Positions 48,528 through 59,167 are shown, numbered from the stretch's first letter. The stretch: DNA of 64,000 nt from Hyphomicrobium sp. 99 (GCF_000384335.2 NZ_KQ031382.1:2108001-2172000); one strand, 5' to 3'. Notes: generated by a model not told the origin, from the sequence alone. A program made the numbers and translations.

Positions 48528-50312
48528 TCAGGCGACCGCGGTCCGGTTCAACCAAGCCCGCCACCCCCCGAACTCGGTGATGTCCTCGGCGCCGCGGAGC
48601 GCATGGCTTTCGCACAGAAAGCCCTTAACTTGACGGCCGTCGTCCAGAACGAGCGTGCCGATGCCGAGCGGCGACGGTATCAACGCCACGAAGGAGCCGA
48701 ACGCAGCGTCATCCATTTCCCAGATCTCGACTTCTATCGCGCCGGGTCCGGTGCCTTCGAAAACGAGGCCCGGCTTTGGCGGGATCGTTCCGGGTAATGC
48801 ATAGAGCCGGTACCCCTGAGCGGTGCGGGTTGTTTCGCGATAGATCGCGTCACGCTCGGTAAGCTGGGTATTGAGAGGCTGGCCCCGGAGATGCGCACCG
48901 ACGACGGCAACCTCGACCGTTCGCTTCTTGACCGGGCGTGCCGCGACGTGCGCTGTGTCCGACAATACCGTTTGCGTTGCGCCAAGCTTCGCACCATCGA
49001 GCGCGCGGTGGATCGCGTCTCCCACAGCCGCGAGCTGTCCGTCAGCAAACGCGGTGCCGATCAGCGTCACACCAAACGGAATGCCATCCTCGCGGAAGCC
49101 AGCCGGGACGGCGAGTGCCGACAAGTCGAGCAGATTGACGAAATTCGTATAGGCGCCGAGGTTGGAATTGAGCCGAATGGGATCAGCCAGCATGTCGGCG
49201 ATCTTGTAGGTCGTGCCGGCCGTCGGCAGCACCATCACGTCCATGCGCTTCCATTCAGCGTCCGCTGCGCGACGAAACTCCGCCAGACGATAGAAGCCCT
49301 CGAATGCCGAGAGAGCGGATTTGTTCTTCCCGCCGCGCATGATCGCGCCGACGACGGGATTGAAATCCTCATCGTTTAGATCGTCAGCCGCGAACAAACG
49401 CTCAGCAACCCATGGACCGTCATAGAGCATCGCGGCCGTGTCGCGAAAAGGCGCGAAATTGAATGGCGTGATCTCGGCGCCGAGCCCAGCGAGACGATCG
49501 ATCGTGTGATGATAAAGCCTTTGATATTCGCTATCCTCGAAGAACGATAGCGGCGCATTGGGAATGCCAACTCTTAGCGGCCGCGCGAAATCCTCGACGG
49601 CAAACGGCGGCGCGTCCGCACACGCGTAGCAGTCGTCCTTGTCGAAAGCGACGGCTGCTTCTGCAACTTTTGCCGCGTCAGCAACAGTCAGAGCAAAAAT
49701 CGAAACCGCGTCTTGGCTCTTGCACGCCGGAACGACGCCTCGTGTCGAGATGAGGCCCTTCGTCGGTTTCAAACCAACGATATTATTGAATGCCGCCGGG
49801 ATACGACCCGAACCCGCGGTGTCCGTTCCAAGCGAAAATGAAACGAGGCCCGCGGCGACCACAACGGCCGATCCCGAACTCGATCCGCCGGAGATGTAGT
49901 CCGCATTGAACACATTCGTCGGAATGCCATAGGGCGAGCGCGTGCCGTTCAAGCCGGTCGCAAACTGGTCGAGGTTCGTCTTGCCGATCAGGATCGCGCC
50001 GGCCGCTTCGAGCAACTCGACGACGGTCGCCGAACGATCCGGAGTGTAGGCAAACGCAGGACAGGCACATGTCGTGGGCATTCCGCCGACGTCGATATTG
50101 TCTTTCACGGCAAACGGAATGCCGTAAAGCGGACCACGCGGAGCGCGGCGCACGCTATCGAGAACATCCGTCTTGTCGCGCAGTGCAATCCAGTCGGGCG
50201 CGACGCCCTTCTTGCCGATGCGCGCGAAGACCTCTTCGATGACGGCTTGCGGTGTGGTCTTTCCCTGCTCGTAGAGTGAGGTGAGATGTGCGATGTCGAG
50301 GGATAAGGTCAC
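48528..50312 (-). CDS. atzF: Allophanate hydrolase
   Basis: The 594-residue protein hydrolyses allophanate to ammonia and CO2, the last step of the pathway. The amidase-signature domain has Lys in IPFAVKDNID, the cis-Ser/nucleophile region GGSSSGSAVVVAAGLVSFSLGTDTAGSGRIPAA, and a C-terminal domain of about 125 residues typical of AtzF-type enzymes (YRLYALPGTIPPKPGLVF). GTG 50312 overlaps the stop of the carboxylase gene (GTGA). It is last in the guanidine operon. Confidence 0.93.
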   Translation of the reverse strand: MTLSLDIAHLTSLYEQGKTTPQAVIEEVFARIGKKGVAPDWIALRDKTDVLDSVRRAPRGPLYGIPFAVKDNIDVGGMPTTCACPAFAYTPDRSATVVELLEAAGAILIGKTNLDQFATGLNGTRSPYGIPTNVFNADYISGGSSSGSAVVVAAGLVSFSLGTDTAGSGRIPAAFNNIVGLKPTKGLISTRGVVPACKSQDAVSIFALTVADAAKVAEAAVAFDKDDCYACADAPPFAVEDFARPLRVGIPNAPLSFFEDSEYQRLYHHTIDRLAGLGAEITPFNFAPFRDTAAMLYDGPWVAERLFAADDLNDEDFNPVVGAIMRGGKNKSALSAFEGFYRLAEFRRAADAEWKRMDVMVLPTAGTTYKIADMLADPIRLNSNLGAYTNFVNLLDLSALAVPAGFREDGIPFGVTLIGTAFADGQLAAVGDAIHRALDGAKLGATQTVLSDTAHVAARPVKKRTVEVAVVGAHLRGQPLNTQLTERDAIYRETTRTAQGYRLYALPGTIPPKPGLVFEGTGPGAIEVEIWEMDDAAFGSFVALIPSPLGIGTLVLDDGRQVKGFLCESHALRGAEDITEFGGWRAWLNRTAVA

Positions 50313-53300
50313 GCAGTCGCCTCCGCATATTCTTTTAGGATCACGAGTGCCTGACCGAGCGCCACGGGCCGGCCCTCGGCGCACCGTACCTCGTGAACAA
50401 TACCGCTTTGCGGCGCCGTCACAGCCATCTCCATTTTCATCGACTCGACGATAATCAGCGTCTCGCCTTCGGCGACTTTGGCTCCCGGCTCGACGAGAAT
50501 TTTCCAGACGCTACCTGGCACCGGACTCTCGACGGCGGTCGCTCCAGCGGGCAGCACTGCGCTCGCATCCTCGTCGCTGCCAACGTCCGATGTACTCGCT
50601 GCACCTTCCTGATCGACTTGCTGCCAACGCGCCCGCTCGGCCTCGAAGGCCGCTTGCTGACGCGACTTGAACGCGCTGATCGTCTCGGCATTCTCGCTGA
50701 GGAAGGCCTGATAGTCCTTAAGGCGAAACGTCGTCTCCTCGATTTTGACGGTCGCCTGTCCTTCGAGAAATCCGTCGCGAAACTCCAGCAGCGCTTCGCT
50801 AGAGACCGGATAAAAGCGGATTTGATCGAAGAAACGCAGGAGCCACGGCGAACCCTCTTTGAAAGCATCCGTCGTCCGGTAGGTGTTCCAGACTTGGCAC
50901 GTCCGCCCGAATAGCTGATAGCCTCCAGGGCCTTCCATACCGTAGATGCACATGTAGGCGCCGCCGATGCCGACGACATTATCCGGTGTCCACGTGCGCG
51001 CCGGATTGTACTTCGTCGTGACGAGCCGGTGACGCGGATCGACCGGCGTCGCGACCGGTGCGCCGAGATAAACGTCCCCAAGTCCAAGGACGAGATACGT
51101 CGCGTCAAATACGATCCGCAGCACATCTTCGATCGAATCGAGACCGTTGATGCGCCGGATGAACTCGATATTCGATGGGCACCACGGTGCATCGGGCCGG
51201 ACGCCCTGCATGTATTTGTCGATTGTCTTCTGCACCGCCGCGTCATTCCACGAGAGCGGCAGATGTACGATGCGCGACGGAACCTCGATGTCGCTCAAAT
51301 CCCCGAGCGTATCTTCGATCTGCGAGAGCTCTGCGAGCAAATCTTCGAGAGGCAGCGCCGAGCTGTCGTAATGCACCTGGAGCGAGCGAATGCCGGGTGT
51401 CAGATCGACGATGCCGTGAAGCTTCCGCTTCTCGAGCGCGGCCATCAACGCGTGCGCGCGGAAACGCAAGGTGAAATCGAGGATGATCGGCCCGTATTCG
51501 ACCAGCATGTAGGCATCGCCCGCGCGCCGGTAGACCACGCGCGGCTTGTCACCCGATGCCTCGCGACCGCCGACCACGCAATCATCCACTCCCCACTTCG
51601 CATGCGGAAACGACGGCGCGGCTATGGATTGCAGTGTCGCGATTTCCGCATTCTGCTTGGCGAGCCGCGCCGCGGCCTCCGCAGGCGAGAGACGCTTGAA
51701 GCGAATTCTGTCGCCGGGACGAAGCTGGCCCATCTTCCAGAGTTCGGCCTGCACGATGGTCGCCGGACACACGAAGCCGCCGAGCGACGGACCATCGGGA
51801 CCGAGAATAACCGGCATATCGCCGGTGAAATCGATCGTGCCGATGGCGTAGGCGTTGTCGTGAATGTTGCTCGGATGAAGCCCGGCTTCGCCGCCGTCGG
51901 TGCGTGCCCAGACCGGCTTCGGTCCGATCAAGCGAATGCCGGTCGGGTTCGAATTGTAATGAACCTCCCAATCGCTCGCGAAGAACGTATCGATGTATTC
52001 AGGCGCGAAGAAATCCGGCGCGCCGTGCGGACCGTAAAGAACGCCGATCTCCCACGTATGAACGAGGCGAGGCTTGAGTTCCACAGGAAGCCGCGCAGAG
52101 GGGAAGCTCGTCGCGTCCTTTCCGATATGGAGGACATCGCCGGTCATCAGAACGCGACCGCCGTGGCCGCCGAACTTGCCGAGCGTGAATGTCGATTTGC
52201 TTCCGAGATAGGAGGGAACGTCGATCCCACCGCGCACGGCGATGTAGGCGCGGACACCCGGTCCTTTAACGCCGCCGATCTTCAGAACCTGCCCGGCTTT
52301 TACCTGAATGGCCTGCCAGTAGTTGGCAGGCGCGCCGTCGAGTGTTGCCGTCAGTTCGGCGCCGGCGAGGCAAATCACGGCGTCGGTGTTGAACTTGAGC
52401 GTCGGTCCTGCAAGCGTCGTCTCGATCCCGGCAGCGCCTTCCTCGTTGCCGACGATGCGATTGGCCAGGCGAAACGACAGAGCATCCATCGGTCCGGATG
52501 GCGGCACGCCGACTGCCCAATAGCCGACGCGTCCCGGCCAATCTTGAATCGTCGTCTGCATACCGGGCGACAGCACTTCGATCGTGTCCGCCTTATATGC
52601 GAATGTCTGCAGCGTCCGCGTCAGCATTTCGCCATTCGCAAACACGCTCGCGCCTGCAAGCTGGCGAAGATAATCGAGATTGGTTTCGAGGCCGCCGATA
52701 CGCGTTTCATCCAGTGCTGACTTAAGCCGCGCGAGAGCGTGTTCGCGTGACGAGCCCTTGACAATGATCTTCGCGATCATCGGATCGTAAAACGGCGATA
52801 CCTCCGATCCGCTTTGCACCCAGGTCTCAATGCGCGCGCCAGATGGCCAAGAAACCTCCGTCAAGCGGCCGGAGCTTGGCCGGAAATCACGCGCTGGGTC
52901 TTCCGCATAAAGCCGGACTTGAATCGCTGCGCCGCTTGGCGAGATCTTGGACTGATCGAGTGGCGGCAGTTCTCCCGCGGCCTGCCGCACCATCCATTCC
53001 ACGAGATCGGCGCCGACAACCTCCTCGGTGACACCGTGCTCCACCTGAAGCCGCGTATTGACCTCGAGAAAGTAGAACTCGTTCGTCTCGGCATCGTAGA
53101 GATATTCGACCGTGCCAGCGCTCTCGTAGTTGACCGATTGCCCGAGACGCCGCGCCGTTTCCCAAAGCGCCGCGCGCGTCTTCTCGGGAAGATTGGGAGC
53201 AGGAGTCTCCTCGATGACTTTCTGATTGCGGCGCTGTGCCGAGCAATCACGCTCACCGAGCGAAACGACGTTGCCTTGGCCGTCACCGAAAATCTGCACT

Positions 53301-53926
53301 TCGATATGCCGGCCGCGCGCGACGTACTTCTCGATGAAGATACCGGCGTCCTTGAAGTTGTTGCGTGCTAGGCGCTCCACACGCTCAAACATCGGCGCGA
53401 TTTCATCCGCGGAAGAGACGAGCTGCAACCCGATGCCGCCGCCGCCCGCCGTGCTCTTAATCATTACCGGGTAGCCGATACGCTGGGCTTCGCTCTTCGC
53501 GTGCTCCACATCCCTGATGAGGCCCGAGCCCGGCGCAAGCGGTACGTTCGCTTCCAGCGCAAGTTCGCGCGCCTTGTGCTTCAACCCGAAAGCGCGCATG
53601 TGCTTTGCCTTCGGACCGATGAACACGATGCCGGCCGCTTCGCACGCCTCCGCAAAATCCGGATTTTCCGACAGGAACCCATAGCCCGGATGGATGGCCT
53701 CGGCGCCGGTCTCCTTCGCGGCGTCCAGGATCGCGTCGAACTTGAGATAACTCTCGGCCGCTGGCGATGGGCCGATGGCAACGGCTTCGCCCGCCTGCAT
53801 GACATGCATCGAATGGCGGTCGGCCTCGGAATGGACCGCGACGCTCGCAATTCCCATGCGGTCGAGCGTTCTGATGATGCGGCAGGCGATGGCGCCGCGG
53901 TTGGCAATCAGGACTTTGCTGAACAT
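50309..53926 (-). CDS. Biotin-dependent guanidine/urea carboxylase
   Basis: The 1205-residue enzyme has, in order, a biotin carboxylase domain ([20 protein letters not shown]-binding [14 protein letters not shown]), the two KipA/KipI-like carboxyltransferase domains ([60 protein letters not shown]) and a C-terminal biotinyl domain with ESMKMEM (biotin Lys about residue 1164). Proteins of this family were first called urea carboxylase. Members encoded with carboxyguanidine-deiminase-type subunits and guanidine riboswitches carboxylate guanidine. Both features are present here, so guanidine is the likely substrate. ATG 53926 starts the VLIANRG motif region. Confidence 0.93.
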   Translation of the reverse strand: MFSKVLIANRGAIACRIIRTLDRMGIASVAVHSEADRHSMHVMQAGEAVAIGPSPAAESYLKFDAILDAAKETGAEAIHPGYGFLSENPDFAEACEAAGIVFIGPKAKHMRAFGLKHKARELALEANVPLAPGSGLIRDVEHAKSEAQRIGYPVMIKSTAGGGGIGLQLVSSADEIAPMFERVERLARNNFKDAGIFIEKYVARGRHIEVQIFGDGQGNVVSLGERDCSAQRRNQKVIEETPAPNLPEKTRAALWETARRLGQSVNYESAGTVEYLYDAETNEFYFLEVNTRLQVEHGVTEEVVGADLVEWMVRQAAGELPPLDQSKISPSGAAIQVRLYAEDPARDFRPSSGRLTEVSWPSGARIETWVQSGSEVSPFYDPMIAKIIVKGSSREHALARLKSALDETRIGGLETNLDYLRQLAGASVFANGEMLTRTLQTFAYKADTIEVLSPGMQTTIQDWPGRVGYWAVGVPPSGPMDALSFRLANRIVGNEEGAAGIETTLAGPTLKFNTDAVICLAGAELTATLDGAPANYWQAIQVKAGQVLKIGGVKGPGVRAYIAVRGGIDVPSYLGSKSTFTLGKFGGHGGRVLMTGDVLHIGKDATSFPSARLPVELKPRLVHTWEIGVLYGPHGAPDFFAPEYIDTFFASDWEVHYNSNPTGIRLIGPKPVWARTDGGEAGLHPSNIHDNAYAIGTIDFTGDMPVILGPDGPSLGGFVCPATIVQAELWKMGQLRPGDRIRFKRLSPAEAAARLAKQNAEIATLQSIAAPSFPHAKWGVDDCVVGGREASGDKPRVVYRRAGDAYMLVEYGPIILDFTLRFRAHALMAALEKRKLHGIVDLTPGIRSLQVHYDSSALPLEDLLAELSQIEDTLGDLSDIEVPSRIVHLPLSWNDAAVQKTIDKYMQGVRPDAPWCPSNIEFIRRINGLDSIEDVLRIVFDATYLVLGLGDVYLGAPVATPVDPRHRLVTTKYNPARTWTPDNVVGIGGAYMCIYGMEGPGGYQLFGRTCQVWNTYRTTDAFKEGSPWLLRFFDQIRFYPVSSEALLEFRDGFLEGQATVKIEETTFRLKDYQAFLSENAETISAFKSRQQAAFEAERARWQQVDQEGAASTSDVGSDEDASAVLPAGATAVESPVPGSVWKILVEPGAKVAEGETLIIVESMKMEMAVTAPQSGIVHEVRCAEGRPVALGQALVILKEYAEATA

Positions 53927-53931
53927 TGGCG

Positions 53932-54579
53932 TCAGACCCCCTTGGCCCAGATGAGAGCTTCGATCGGCGTGGGGTTGTAGGCGTTGCAAGGATTGTTGAG
54001 CTGCGGACAGTTCGAGATCAGAACGATGACGTTCATGTGCGCAGTCATCTCGACGTATTTCCCAGGCGCTGAGAGGCCATCCTCGAACGTCAGTCCGCCG
54101 TCAGGCGTAACAGGCACGTTCATGAAGAAGTTGATGTTGTGCCCGATGTCCCGCTTCGAGAGTCCGTATTGCTCATTCTCGGCGATCGCGAGCAGGTAGC
54201 TGTCGCGGCACGCGTGCATCGACTTCTTCTCGAGCGCGTAGCGAACCGTGTTGCTTTCCGTCGCGCAGGCTCCGCCGAGCGTGTCGTGGCGGCCGACCGT
54301 GTCGGCAGTGATCGTCAGCATCGGACGGCAGACATCGGAGAGAAGCACCGACCCCGCCGTCAGATAAATGTTGCCCTGTTCGCGAATGGTGTCGGAAGCC
54401 GAGTAGCGTTCGCCGGGATCGTCGGCGTTGAAGAACAACGTGTCGGCCGCCTGATTGCCCTCGAGATCGAGAAGGCGCAGCGTCTGGCCTTTTTGAACGA
54501 CATGCATCCAATAATTTCCGGCCGGAATGACACGGCGATAAATCGCGTCGGCTTCGCGGAGGGTGCTTTCCCTGATCAT
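53932..54579 (-). CDS. Carboxyguanidine deiminase-type subunit (UAAP2 family)
   Basis: The 215-residue protein has the conserved [35 protein letters not shown], then [22 protein letters not shown] and [10 protein letters not shown]. The family was long annotated as urea-amidolyase-associated protein 2. Together with its paralogue it is now known to form the CgdAB carboxyguanidine deiminase, converting carboxyguanidine to allophanate. Its ATG overlaps the stop of the paralogue and it ends five bases before the carboxylase start. Confidence 0.9.
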   Translation of the reverse strand: MIRESTLREADAIYRRVIPAGNYWMHVVQKGQTLRLLDLEGNQAADTLFFNADDPGERYSASDTIREQGNIYLTAGSVLLSDVCRPMLTITADTVGRHDTLGGACATESNTVRYALEKKSMHACRDSYLLAIAENEQYGLSKRDIGHNINFFMNVPVTPDGGLTFEDGLSAPGKYVEMTAHMNVIVLISNCPQLNNPCNAYNPTPIEALIWAKGV

Positions 54580-55310
54580 TGATGCACATCTCCACAGCAG
54601 CCCGCGAGGAAGATGCGGTTGTTCTCGAAGCCGCGCGCGTTCTCAGGCGCGGAAAGCCGGGCCGGGTCGTCAGGCGGAGCAGGCGGGCCTTCGAAGATTT
54701 CGAACTGCGCCGGTTTCCTCGGGTAGGTGTTCGCGAGGTTCAAGGGATGCGGACACGTGTGAAAGAGCACGAGGGTATCGATCTCAAAACGCAACTCGAC
54801 CTGCGCTCCCGCCTTGGCAGCCGAAGTGTCGAGCGACATCGCGCCATCGGAGGCGACGGCGATCTTGCTGAACCAGTTGACGTTCGCCGCAAGGTCGCGT
54901 CGGGTCAGCCCATATTTGGCCCCCTCAACGAGAAAGCTGTCATGGCCATTCTGCTGCCAGTCGTTGCGGGCTGCCTGATAGCTCTTTTCACCCCACTTTC
55001 GCGTGATGATCGCCTTTGTCGTATTGCCGGAAACCGTATCGTGCCAGCCGAAGCTGTCCGACACGATCGAGCAAAAGATACGGCCCATATCGGAATAGAG
55101 ACAATGACCCGCCGTCAGTTTGAATGTGTGCTGACATTTGAGCGTGTCGGGCGCGTTGTAGCGCTCGAGCAAATTCTGCGGATTGTAAAACAGCATGCCG
55201 ATGTTGGCGCCGCCCTCGACATCGGTCAGTCGCAGGCGGGTGTTTCGGCGCATGAGCAGCGACCAGTGCTTACCCCCGGGTAGCGTATCGCTGTAGATCA
55301 GGTTCCCCAT
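54576..55310 (-). CDS. Carboxyguanidine deiminase-type subunit (UAAP1 family)
   Basis: The 244-residue protein is paralogous to the next gene and contains [66 protein letters not shown] and [11 protein letters not shown]. It is the larger partner of the CgdAB-type pair. It starts 53 bases after a guanidine-II-like motif, with GGGGAG as ribosome site. The 115-base gap before it is the only sizeable gap inside the operon. Confidence 0.9.
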   Translation of the reverse strand: MGNLIYSDTLPGGKHWSLLMRRNTRLRLTDVEGGANIGMLFYNPQNLLERYNAPDTLKCQHTFKLTAGHCLYSDMGRIFCSIVSDSFGWHDTVSGNTTKAIITRKWGEKSYQAARNDWQQNGHDSFLVEGAKYGLTRRDLAANVNWFSKIAVASDGAMSLDTSAAKAGAQVELRFEIDTLVLFHTCPHPLNLANTYPRKPAQFEIFEGPPAPPDDPARLSAPENARGFENNRIFLAGCCGDVHQ

Positions 55311-55363
55311 TTGTAACTCCCCACGCGAGAAGCGTCCCTTGGAGACGCGGCTTGCGCGTTAGT

Positions 55364-55409
55364 CCGGGCCGTCCCGGGTTGGTGAGTGCCCGCCGAGGGT
55401 CGTCCCTCG
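55364..55409 (-). ncRNA. Guanidine-II (mini-ykkC) riboswitch candidate
   Basis: On the reverse strand two short hairpins occur in tandem: CGAGGG-ACGA-CCCTCG (55409-55394) and, after 16 bases, CCGGG-ACGG-CCCGG (55377-55364). Two perfect stems with ACGR tetraloops close together, before a ribosome site, are the defining architecture of the guanidine-II class. The gene downstream is a carboxyguanidine-deiminase subunit, which agrees. Stem lengths of 6 and 5 bp fit the class. Confidence 0.8.
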
Positions 55410-55425
55410 TGGGAAGTCAGATGGC

Positions 55426-56244
55426 CTAAGAACGTGGAGCGGAATGCCCGTGACGCGTGAGAACACCGGGGCTTCCAGCAACTTTCTTCGGCCAGATCTC
55501 GATATCCTTGGTTATCGTCGCGCCCGGAGGCGGAGTGGGAATGTCAGCCGATAGCCGGGCGCCATACCGCTCGAGTTCTTCCGGCCGGTTGCGAGGCCGC
55601 TCGAAGGCAATGATGCGCGTAGCGAGTTCGAAGGCTTCACTCAGGTCGTGCGTGACCATCACGACCGTGAGGGACGATTCATTCCAGATGCGCCGCATGA
55701 GGACGTGAATGTCCGAACGAATGCCGGGATCGAGCGCGCCGAAAGGTTCATCGAGCAGCAGCACCTTGGGCCGCCGCATCAACGCTTGCGCCAACGCGAG
55801 CCGCTGTTGCATGCCGCCCGAAAGCGCCGACGGATATTTCTTTTCCTGACCCGCAAGTCCGACGGCCGACAGAAGCTCGCGTGCTTCTTCTTCGGCTTGC
55901 TTTCGCGCCCGCCCGAACAAGCGGCCGAAAGCTCCCGCCTTTTCGAACTCGCGTCCGATGATGACGTTGCCGAGAACGGTCAAATGCGGAAACACGGAAT
56001 AGCGCTGAAAGACGACCCCCCGATCCGCGTCCGGTTCTGGTTTGAGGGGAACGCCTTCGACCAGGATGCTGCCCCGCGTCGGCCGCTCTTCGCCAAGCAG
56101 CATTCGGAGAAACGTCGTCTTGCCACATCCCGAAGGCCCGACGAGCGCCACGAACGACCGCTCGGCGATTTCGAGATTAATCTGCTCGAGCACGACGTGA
56201 TCGCCGTACTCCTTCCAGACTTTGTCGAAGACGATGGCGTTCAT
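55426..56244 (-). CDS. ABC transporter ATPase for guanidine or related nitrogen compound
   Basis: The 272-residue ATPase of the nitrate/taurine-type importer group has Walker A GPSGCGKTT, signature LSGGMQQRLALAQAL, Walker B VLLLDEPFGALDPG and switch His in VTHDLSEAF. ATG 56244 overlaps the permease stop. With the permease and binding protein it forms an importer at the head of the guanidine operon; the substrate is inferred from the operon and its riboswitch. Confidence 0.92.
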   Translation of the reverse strand: MNAIVFDKVWKEYGDHVVLEQINLEIAERSFVALVGPSGCGKTTFLRMLLGEERPTRGSILVEGVPLKPEPDADRGVVFQRYSVFPHLTVLGNVIIGREFEKAGAFGRLFGRARKQAEEEARELLSAVGLAGQEKKYPSALSGGMQQRLALAQALMRRPKVLLLDEPFGALDPGIRSDIHVLMRRIWNESSLTVVMVTHDLSEAFELATRIIAFERPRNRPEELERYGARLSADIPTPPPGATITKDIEIWPKKVAGSPGVLTRHGHSAPRS

Positions 56245-57059
56245 GCTGTCCTCGCTTCGGCAAACCAGGGAAACGCTTTGCCCTGGAGAAGCTTGAGGGC
56301 GAAATCCATCACGAAGGCCAACAGGGTGATCCACACGACATAAGGCAGGATGACATCCATCGAGAGATAGCGGCGAACGAGGAAGATGCGGTAGCCGAGA
56401 CCGGAATCAGCAGCGATCGCCTCGGCGGCAATCAGAAACAGCCATGCCGGACCGATTTCGAGCCTCACGGAATCGATCAGTCGCGGCAGAATTTGCGGCA
56501 GCACGACACGCAACGCGATCTGTGGCGTCGACGCGCCGAGCGTTTGCGCTTTGATGAGCTGCTCGCGCGGAATGTCTCCAACCCGAAGTGCAATGTCGCG
56601 AATGAGTTTGAGGGACGTGCCGACGACGATCAGTGTGATCTTCGAAGCTTCGCCAAGCCCCATGACGATGAAGAGGATGGGAAGCAACGCGAGCGGGGGC
56701 ACCATCGATAACACTGACACGACGGGCCCGAGTGTCGCCCCCATGACCGGCAGCAATCCGATAACGATGCCGAGAACGAGGGCAAACGCCGTCGAAATCG
56801 TGAGGCCGATGATAAGGCGCGAAAGGCTCGCTGATGTATCGTCCCACAGCAGATAACCGCCCGTGCGCGGATCGGGCTTCAGTGCGTAGGCGTCGATCGC
56901 TTCGCCCATCTTGGCAAACGACGGAAGAAGCTTGTCGTTCGGATTTTCGGTAAGTCGGATATCGGACGCGATGACGTAGGTGAGTAGGAGCAACGCGAAA
57001 GGCAGGAAGGCGAGCGCAAGGCGCCAAGTCTTGTCCGGCCGGTAATTGATAGCGCGCAT
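56241..57059 (-). CDS. ABC transporter permease of the guanidine operon
   Basis: The 272-residue permease has about six membrane segments (LALAFLPFALLLLTYVIA, LIIGLTISTAFALVLGIVIGLLP, MVPPLALLPILFIVMGLG) and the coupling-helix motif region EASKITLIVVGTSLKLIRDIALRVGDIPREQLIKAQTLGAS. It is typical of the taurine/nitrate family. It starts 38 bases after the binding-protein gene and overlaps the ATPase gene by four bases. Confidence 0.92.
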   Translation of the reverse strand: MRAINYRPDKTWRLALAFLPFALLLLTYVIASDIRLTENPNDKLLPSFAKMGEAIDAYALKPDPRTGGYLLWDDTSASLSRLIIGLTISTAFALVLGIVIGLLPVMGATLGPVVSVLSMVPPLALLPILFIVMGLGEASKITLIVVGTSLKLIRDIALRVGDIPREQLIKAQTLGASTPQIALRVVLPQILPRLIDSVRLEIGPAWLFLIAAEAIAADSGLGYRIFLVRRYLSMDVILPYVVWITLLAFVMDFALKLLQGKAFPWFAEARTA

Positions 57060-57097
57060 GCAGTCGCCTTCCTTCAGTGCTTTACGAGATGCGTCGC

Positions 57098-58162
57098 TCA
57101 GAGCTTTCCGTCTGCCGCCTCTTTCATGAACGTCGCGTCGTATCGGAACTTGACGTTGGATTTTTCGCCGAAGACCGATTTGTCCGGGAACTCGACGCCG
57201 ATTGCGCCTTCGGATTTCGCGTCTTTGCCGAGAAGCGATTTCTCGAACAGGAACTTCGAAACGCGTTCCGTCGTCGTCTTCAGATCTTTGCTGGTGGCAA
57301 ACGCTACGGCGTCCTTTGGATCGGCGAAGAGCTTCGTCGTCGCGAGCTGTTCATCGAAGCCTTTGAGATCCGTACCGGAAGCCTTGGCCATTGCTTCCTT
57401 AGACTTCGTGCCGTCCTTCAACGTCGCCAGCGTCTCGTACCAGATGCCGACGAGCGCCTTCGCGAACTTCGGATTGTCCTTGAGCACGCCCGTATTGACG
57501 ACCATGAGGTCGATGATCTCGCCCGGAATCTGCGAGCTGTCGAAGACCTTCTTGGCGTCCGGAGATTCAAGGATCGTCGAAACGATCGGCTTCCACGTCA
57601 CGACGGACGTGACGTCAGGGGTCTTGTAAGCCGCCGCCATATCGGCGTCGGACGTATTGACGACTTTGAGATCCTTCTCCGCCAGGCCGATGCTTTCGAG
57701 ACCGCGTGCGAGCAGGTAGTGCGATACCGAGAACTCGACGAGGTTGACCTTCTGGCCCTTGATATCCGCAAGCTTGTCTTTGTTCTTCAGAATGACGGCG
57801 TCGTTGCCGTTCGAGAAGTCGCCGACGATCACGGCCGTTGTGTCGACGCCGCCGGCTGCGGGAATGGAGAGGGCGTCCATGTTCGTCACGGTCACCGCAT
57901 CGAACGAACCGGCTGTATATTGGTTGATGGATTCAACGTAGTCGTTGAACTGTTTGACTTCGATGTTGATGCCGTACTTGTCGGCCCACTTCTTCACGAT
58001 GCCGGAATCGGCAGCATAGCCCCAGGGCATCCAGCCGACGTAAATCGACCAGGCAACCTTGAAGTCCTTCTTCTCGGCCGCGTGTGCAGGCGACAGGGCG
58101 AACCCTGTCACGGCCGCGAGGCCGATCGCAGCTTTCACAATTTGCTTGACGGAATAGCGCAT
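57098..58162 (-). CDS. ABC transporter periplasmic binding protein of the guanidine operon
   Basis: The 354-residue protein has a signal peptide (VKAAIGLAAVTGFALSPAHAAEK). The mature protein is of the taurine/nitrate binding group (FKVAWSIYVGWMPWGYAADSGIVKKWADKYGINIEVKQFNDYVESINQYTAGSFDAVTVTNMDAL). ATG 58162 is preferred over TTG 58168. It is the first gene after the guanidine-I riboswitch and is therefore expected to be induced by guanidine. Confidence 0.92.
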   Translation of the reverse strand: MRYSVKQIVKAAIGLAAVTGFALSPAHAAEKKDFKVAWSIYVGWMPWGYAADSGIVKKWADKYGINIEVKQFNDYVESINQYTAGSFDAVTVTNMDALSIPAAGGVDTTAVIVGDFSNGNDAVILKNKDKLADIKGQKVNLVEFSVSHYLLARGLESIGLAEKDLKVVNTSDADMAAAYKTPDVTSVVTWKPIVSTILESPDAKKVFDSSQIPGEIIDLMVVNTGVLKDNPKFAKALVGIWYETLATLKDGTKSKEAMAKASGTDLKGFDEQLATTKLFADPKDAVAFATSKDLKTTTERVSKFLFEKSLLGKDAKSEGAIGVEFPDKSVFGEKSNVKFRYDATFMKEAADGKL

Positions 58163-58300
58163 CGCCAACCCCTGTCCTTGTGCTGACCACCAGTCTCGGC
58201 CGCAAGGAGCTTCAGATCAGGAGCGGAAGACCTCGAATGAGCGCGGTTGAAGCGCGCGGAGGGAGGCCTGTCCGTTCGAGCGCCGAGGCATCTCGCGGTG

Positions 58301-58402
58301 TAGGTCTCCCGGGCTTTTATCCCGCCGTGGCTCCGCCGCGCGTCACGCGAGGCGGGAGAGCCTCTCTCGGACCTGTCGCTTGTGAAGCCGGAACCCTAGA
58401 GG
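58301..58402 (-). ncRNA. Guanidine-I (ykkC) riboswitch
   Basis: The reverse strand contains, in order, the near-invariant blocks CTAGGGTTCCGG (about 58399-58388), GGTCCGAGAGAGG (near 58374-58362) and ACGGCGGGATAAAAGCCCGG followed by GAGA (near 58327-58304), with a variable GC-rich stem between the last two. This order and spacing is that of the guanidine-sensing ykkC class. It lies about 140 bases before the binding-protein gene and would switch on the whole transport and degradation operon. Confidence 0.95.
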
Positions 58403-58510
58403 CGTTATGCACGATGCTTTGCATGTGCCGTGCCAAGCGTTTTTCGCTTTAAAAGACGGGGATTTTTTCAGTCGTGAGCACCTGCGCTGCCAGCCGCTTG
58501 TGCTGAACGC

Positions 58511-59149
58511 CTAGTCCCTAGGCACTTGCGGCCGAGATGCGAGGAGTCCGCGCAGCATGCCGACGACGCGCAACGCCGGACCTTTTCCACCGCATTGAAT
58601 GCTGATGCGTGCGCCTTCGAAAAGAAGAAAGACTTCATCGGCGAGCAAGTCGGGATTGCGATAACGCGCAGCCCGGAAAAGCCCGACGAGCCGGTCGTGC
58701 TTTCGCTGTTTATAGGCTTCGATGACAGCGCGGGCAGGATGCGCGGCATCGAGTTCGACTGCGGCATTTGCCAACGCGCAACCGCGTTCGAGCTTGTTCG
58801 TCAACACGTCTTCGACGTAGTCGACCCAGGCGGCGACTTGCTTTTGAGGGCTATCGACATTCTCTGCAAGGATGCGGTGAAGTACGTCATCGCCTTCGCT
58901 GGCGAGTTGTTGAACGTAGGCGACGATCAGATCGTCTTTCGATCTGAAGTGCCGGTAGAGTGTCATTTTATTGGTGAGGGCGGTCTCCGCGATCGTCTCG
59001 ACGCCGACAGCATGGACGCCATGACGATAAAAGAGCTCGCGGGCCGCGAGCAAAATTCGCTCCCGTGGCGACTTCGATGCAGGCGAATCCTCTGCGACCG
59101 CTACCAATTCGACCGCGCTGCGCAAATCTTTCTCCCGCGCAGTGCTCAT
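58511..59149 (-). CDS. TetR-family repressor of the adjacent efflux genes
   Basis: The 212-residue regulator has an N-terminal helix-turn-helix (RERILLAARELFYRHGVHAVGVETIAETALTNKMTLYRHFRSKDDLIVAY), as in TetR proteins, and a helical ligand domain with LERGCALANAAVELDAAHPARAVIEAYK. It is divergent from an RND efflux operon, with two palindromes in the shared gap. It is therefore expected to repress the pump, and probably itself, until an inducer binds. Confidence 0.92.
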   Translation of the reverse strand: MSTAREKDLRSAVELVAVAEDSPASKSPRERILLAARELFYRHGVHAVGVETIAETALTNKMTLYRHFRSKDDLIVAYVQQLASEGDDVLHRILAENVDSPQKQVAAWVDYVEDVLTNKLERGCALANAAVELDAAHPARAVIEAYKQRKHDRLVGLFRAARYRNPDLLADEVFLLFEGARISIQCGGKGPALRVVGMLRGLLASRPQVPRD

Positions 59150-59167
59150 GCGCCCTTGACGAGAATG

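Noticed and set aside
51029..52720. Long open frame on the forward strand opposite the carboxylase gene
   Set aside because: It is antisense to a clearly conserved protein, Arg/His/Asp-rich and without family motifs; such shadows are expected at high GC.
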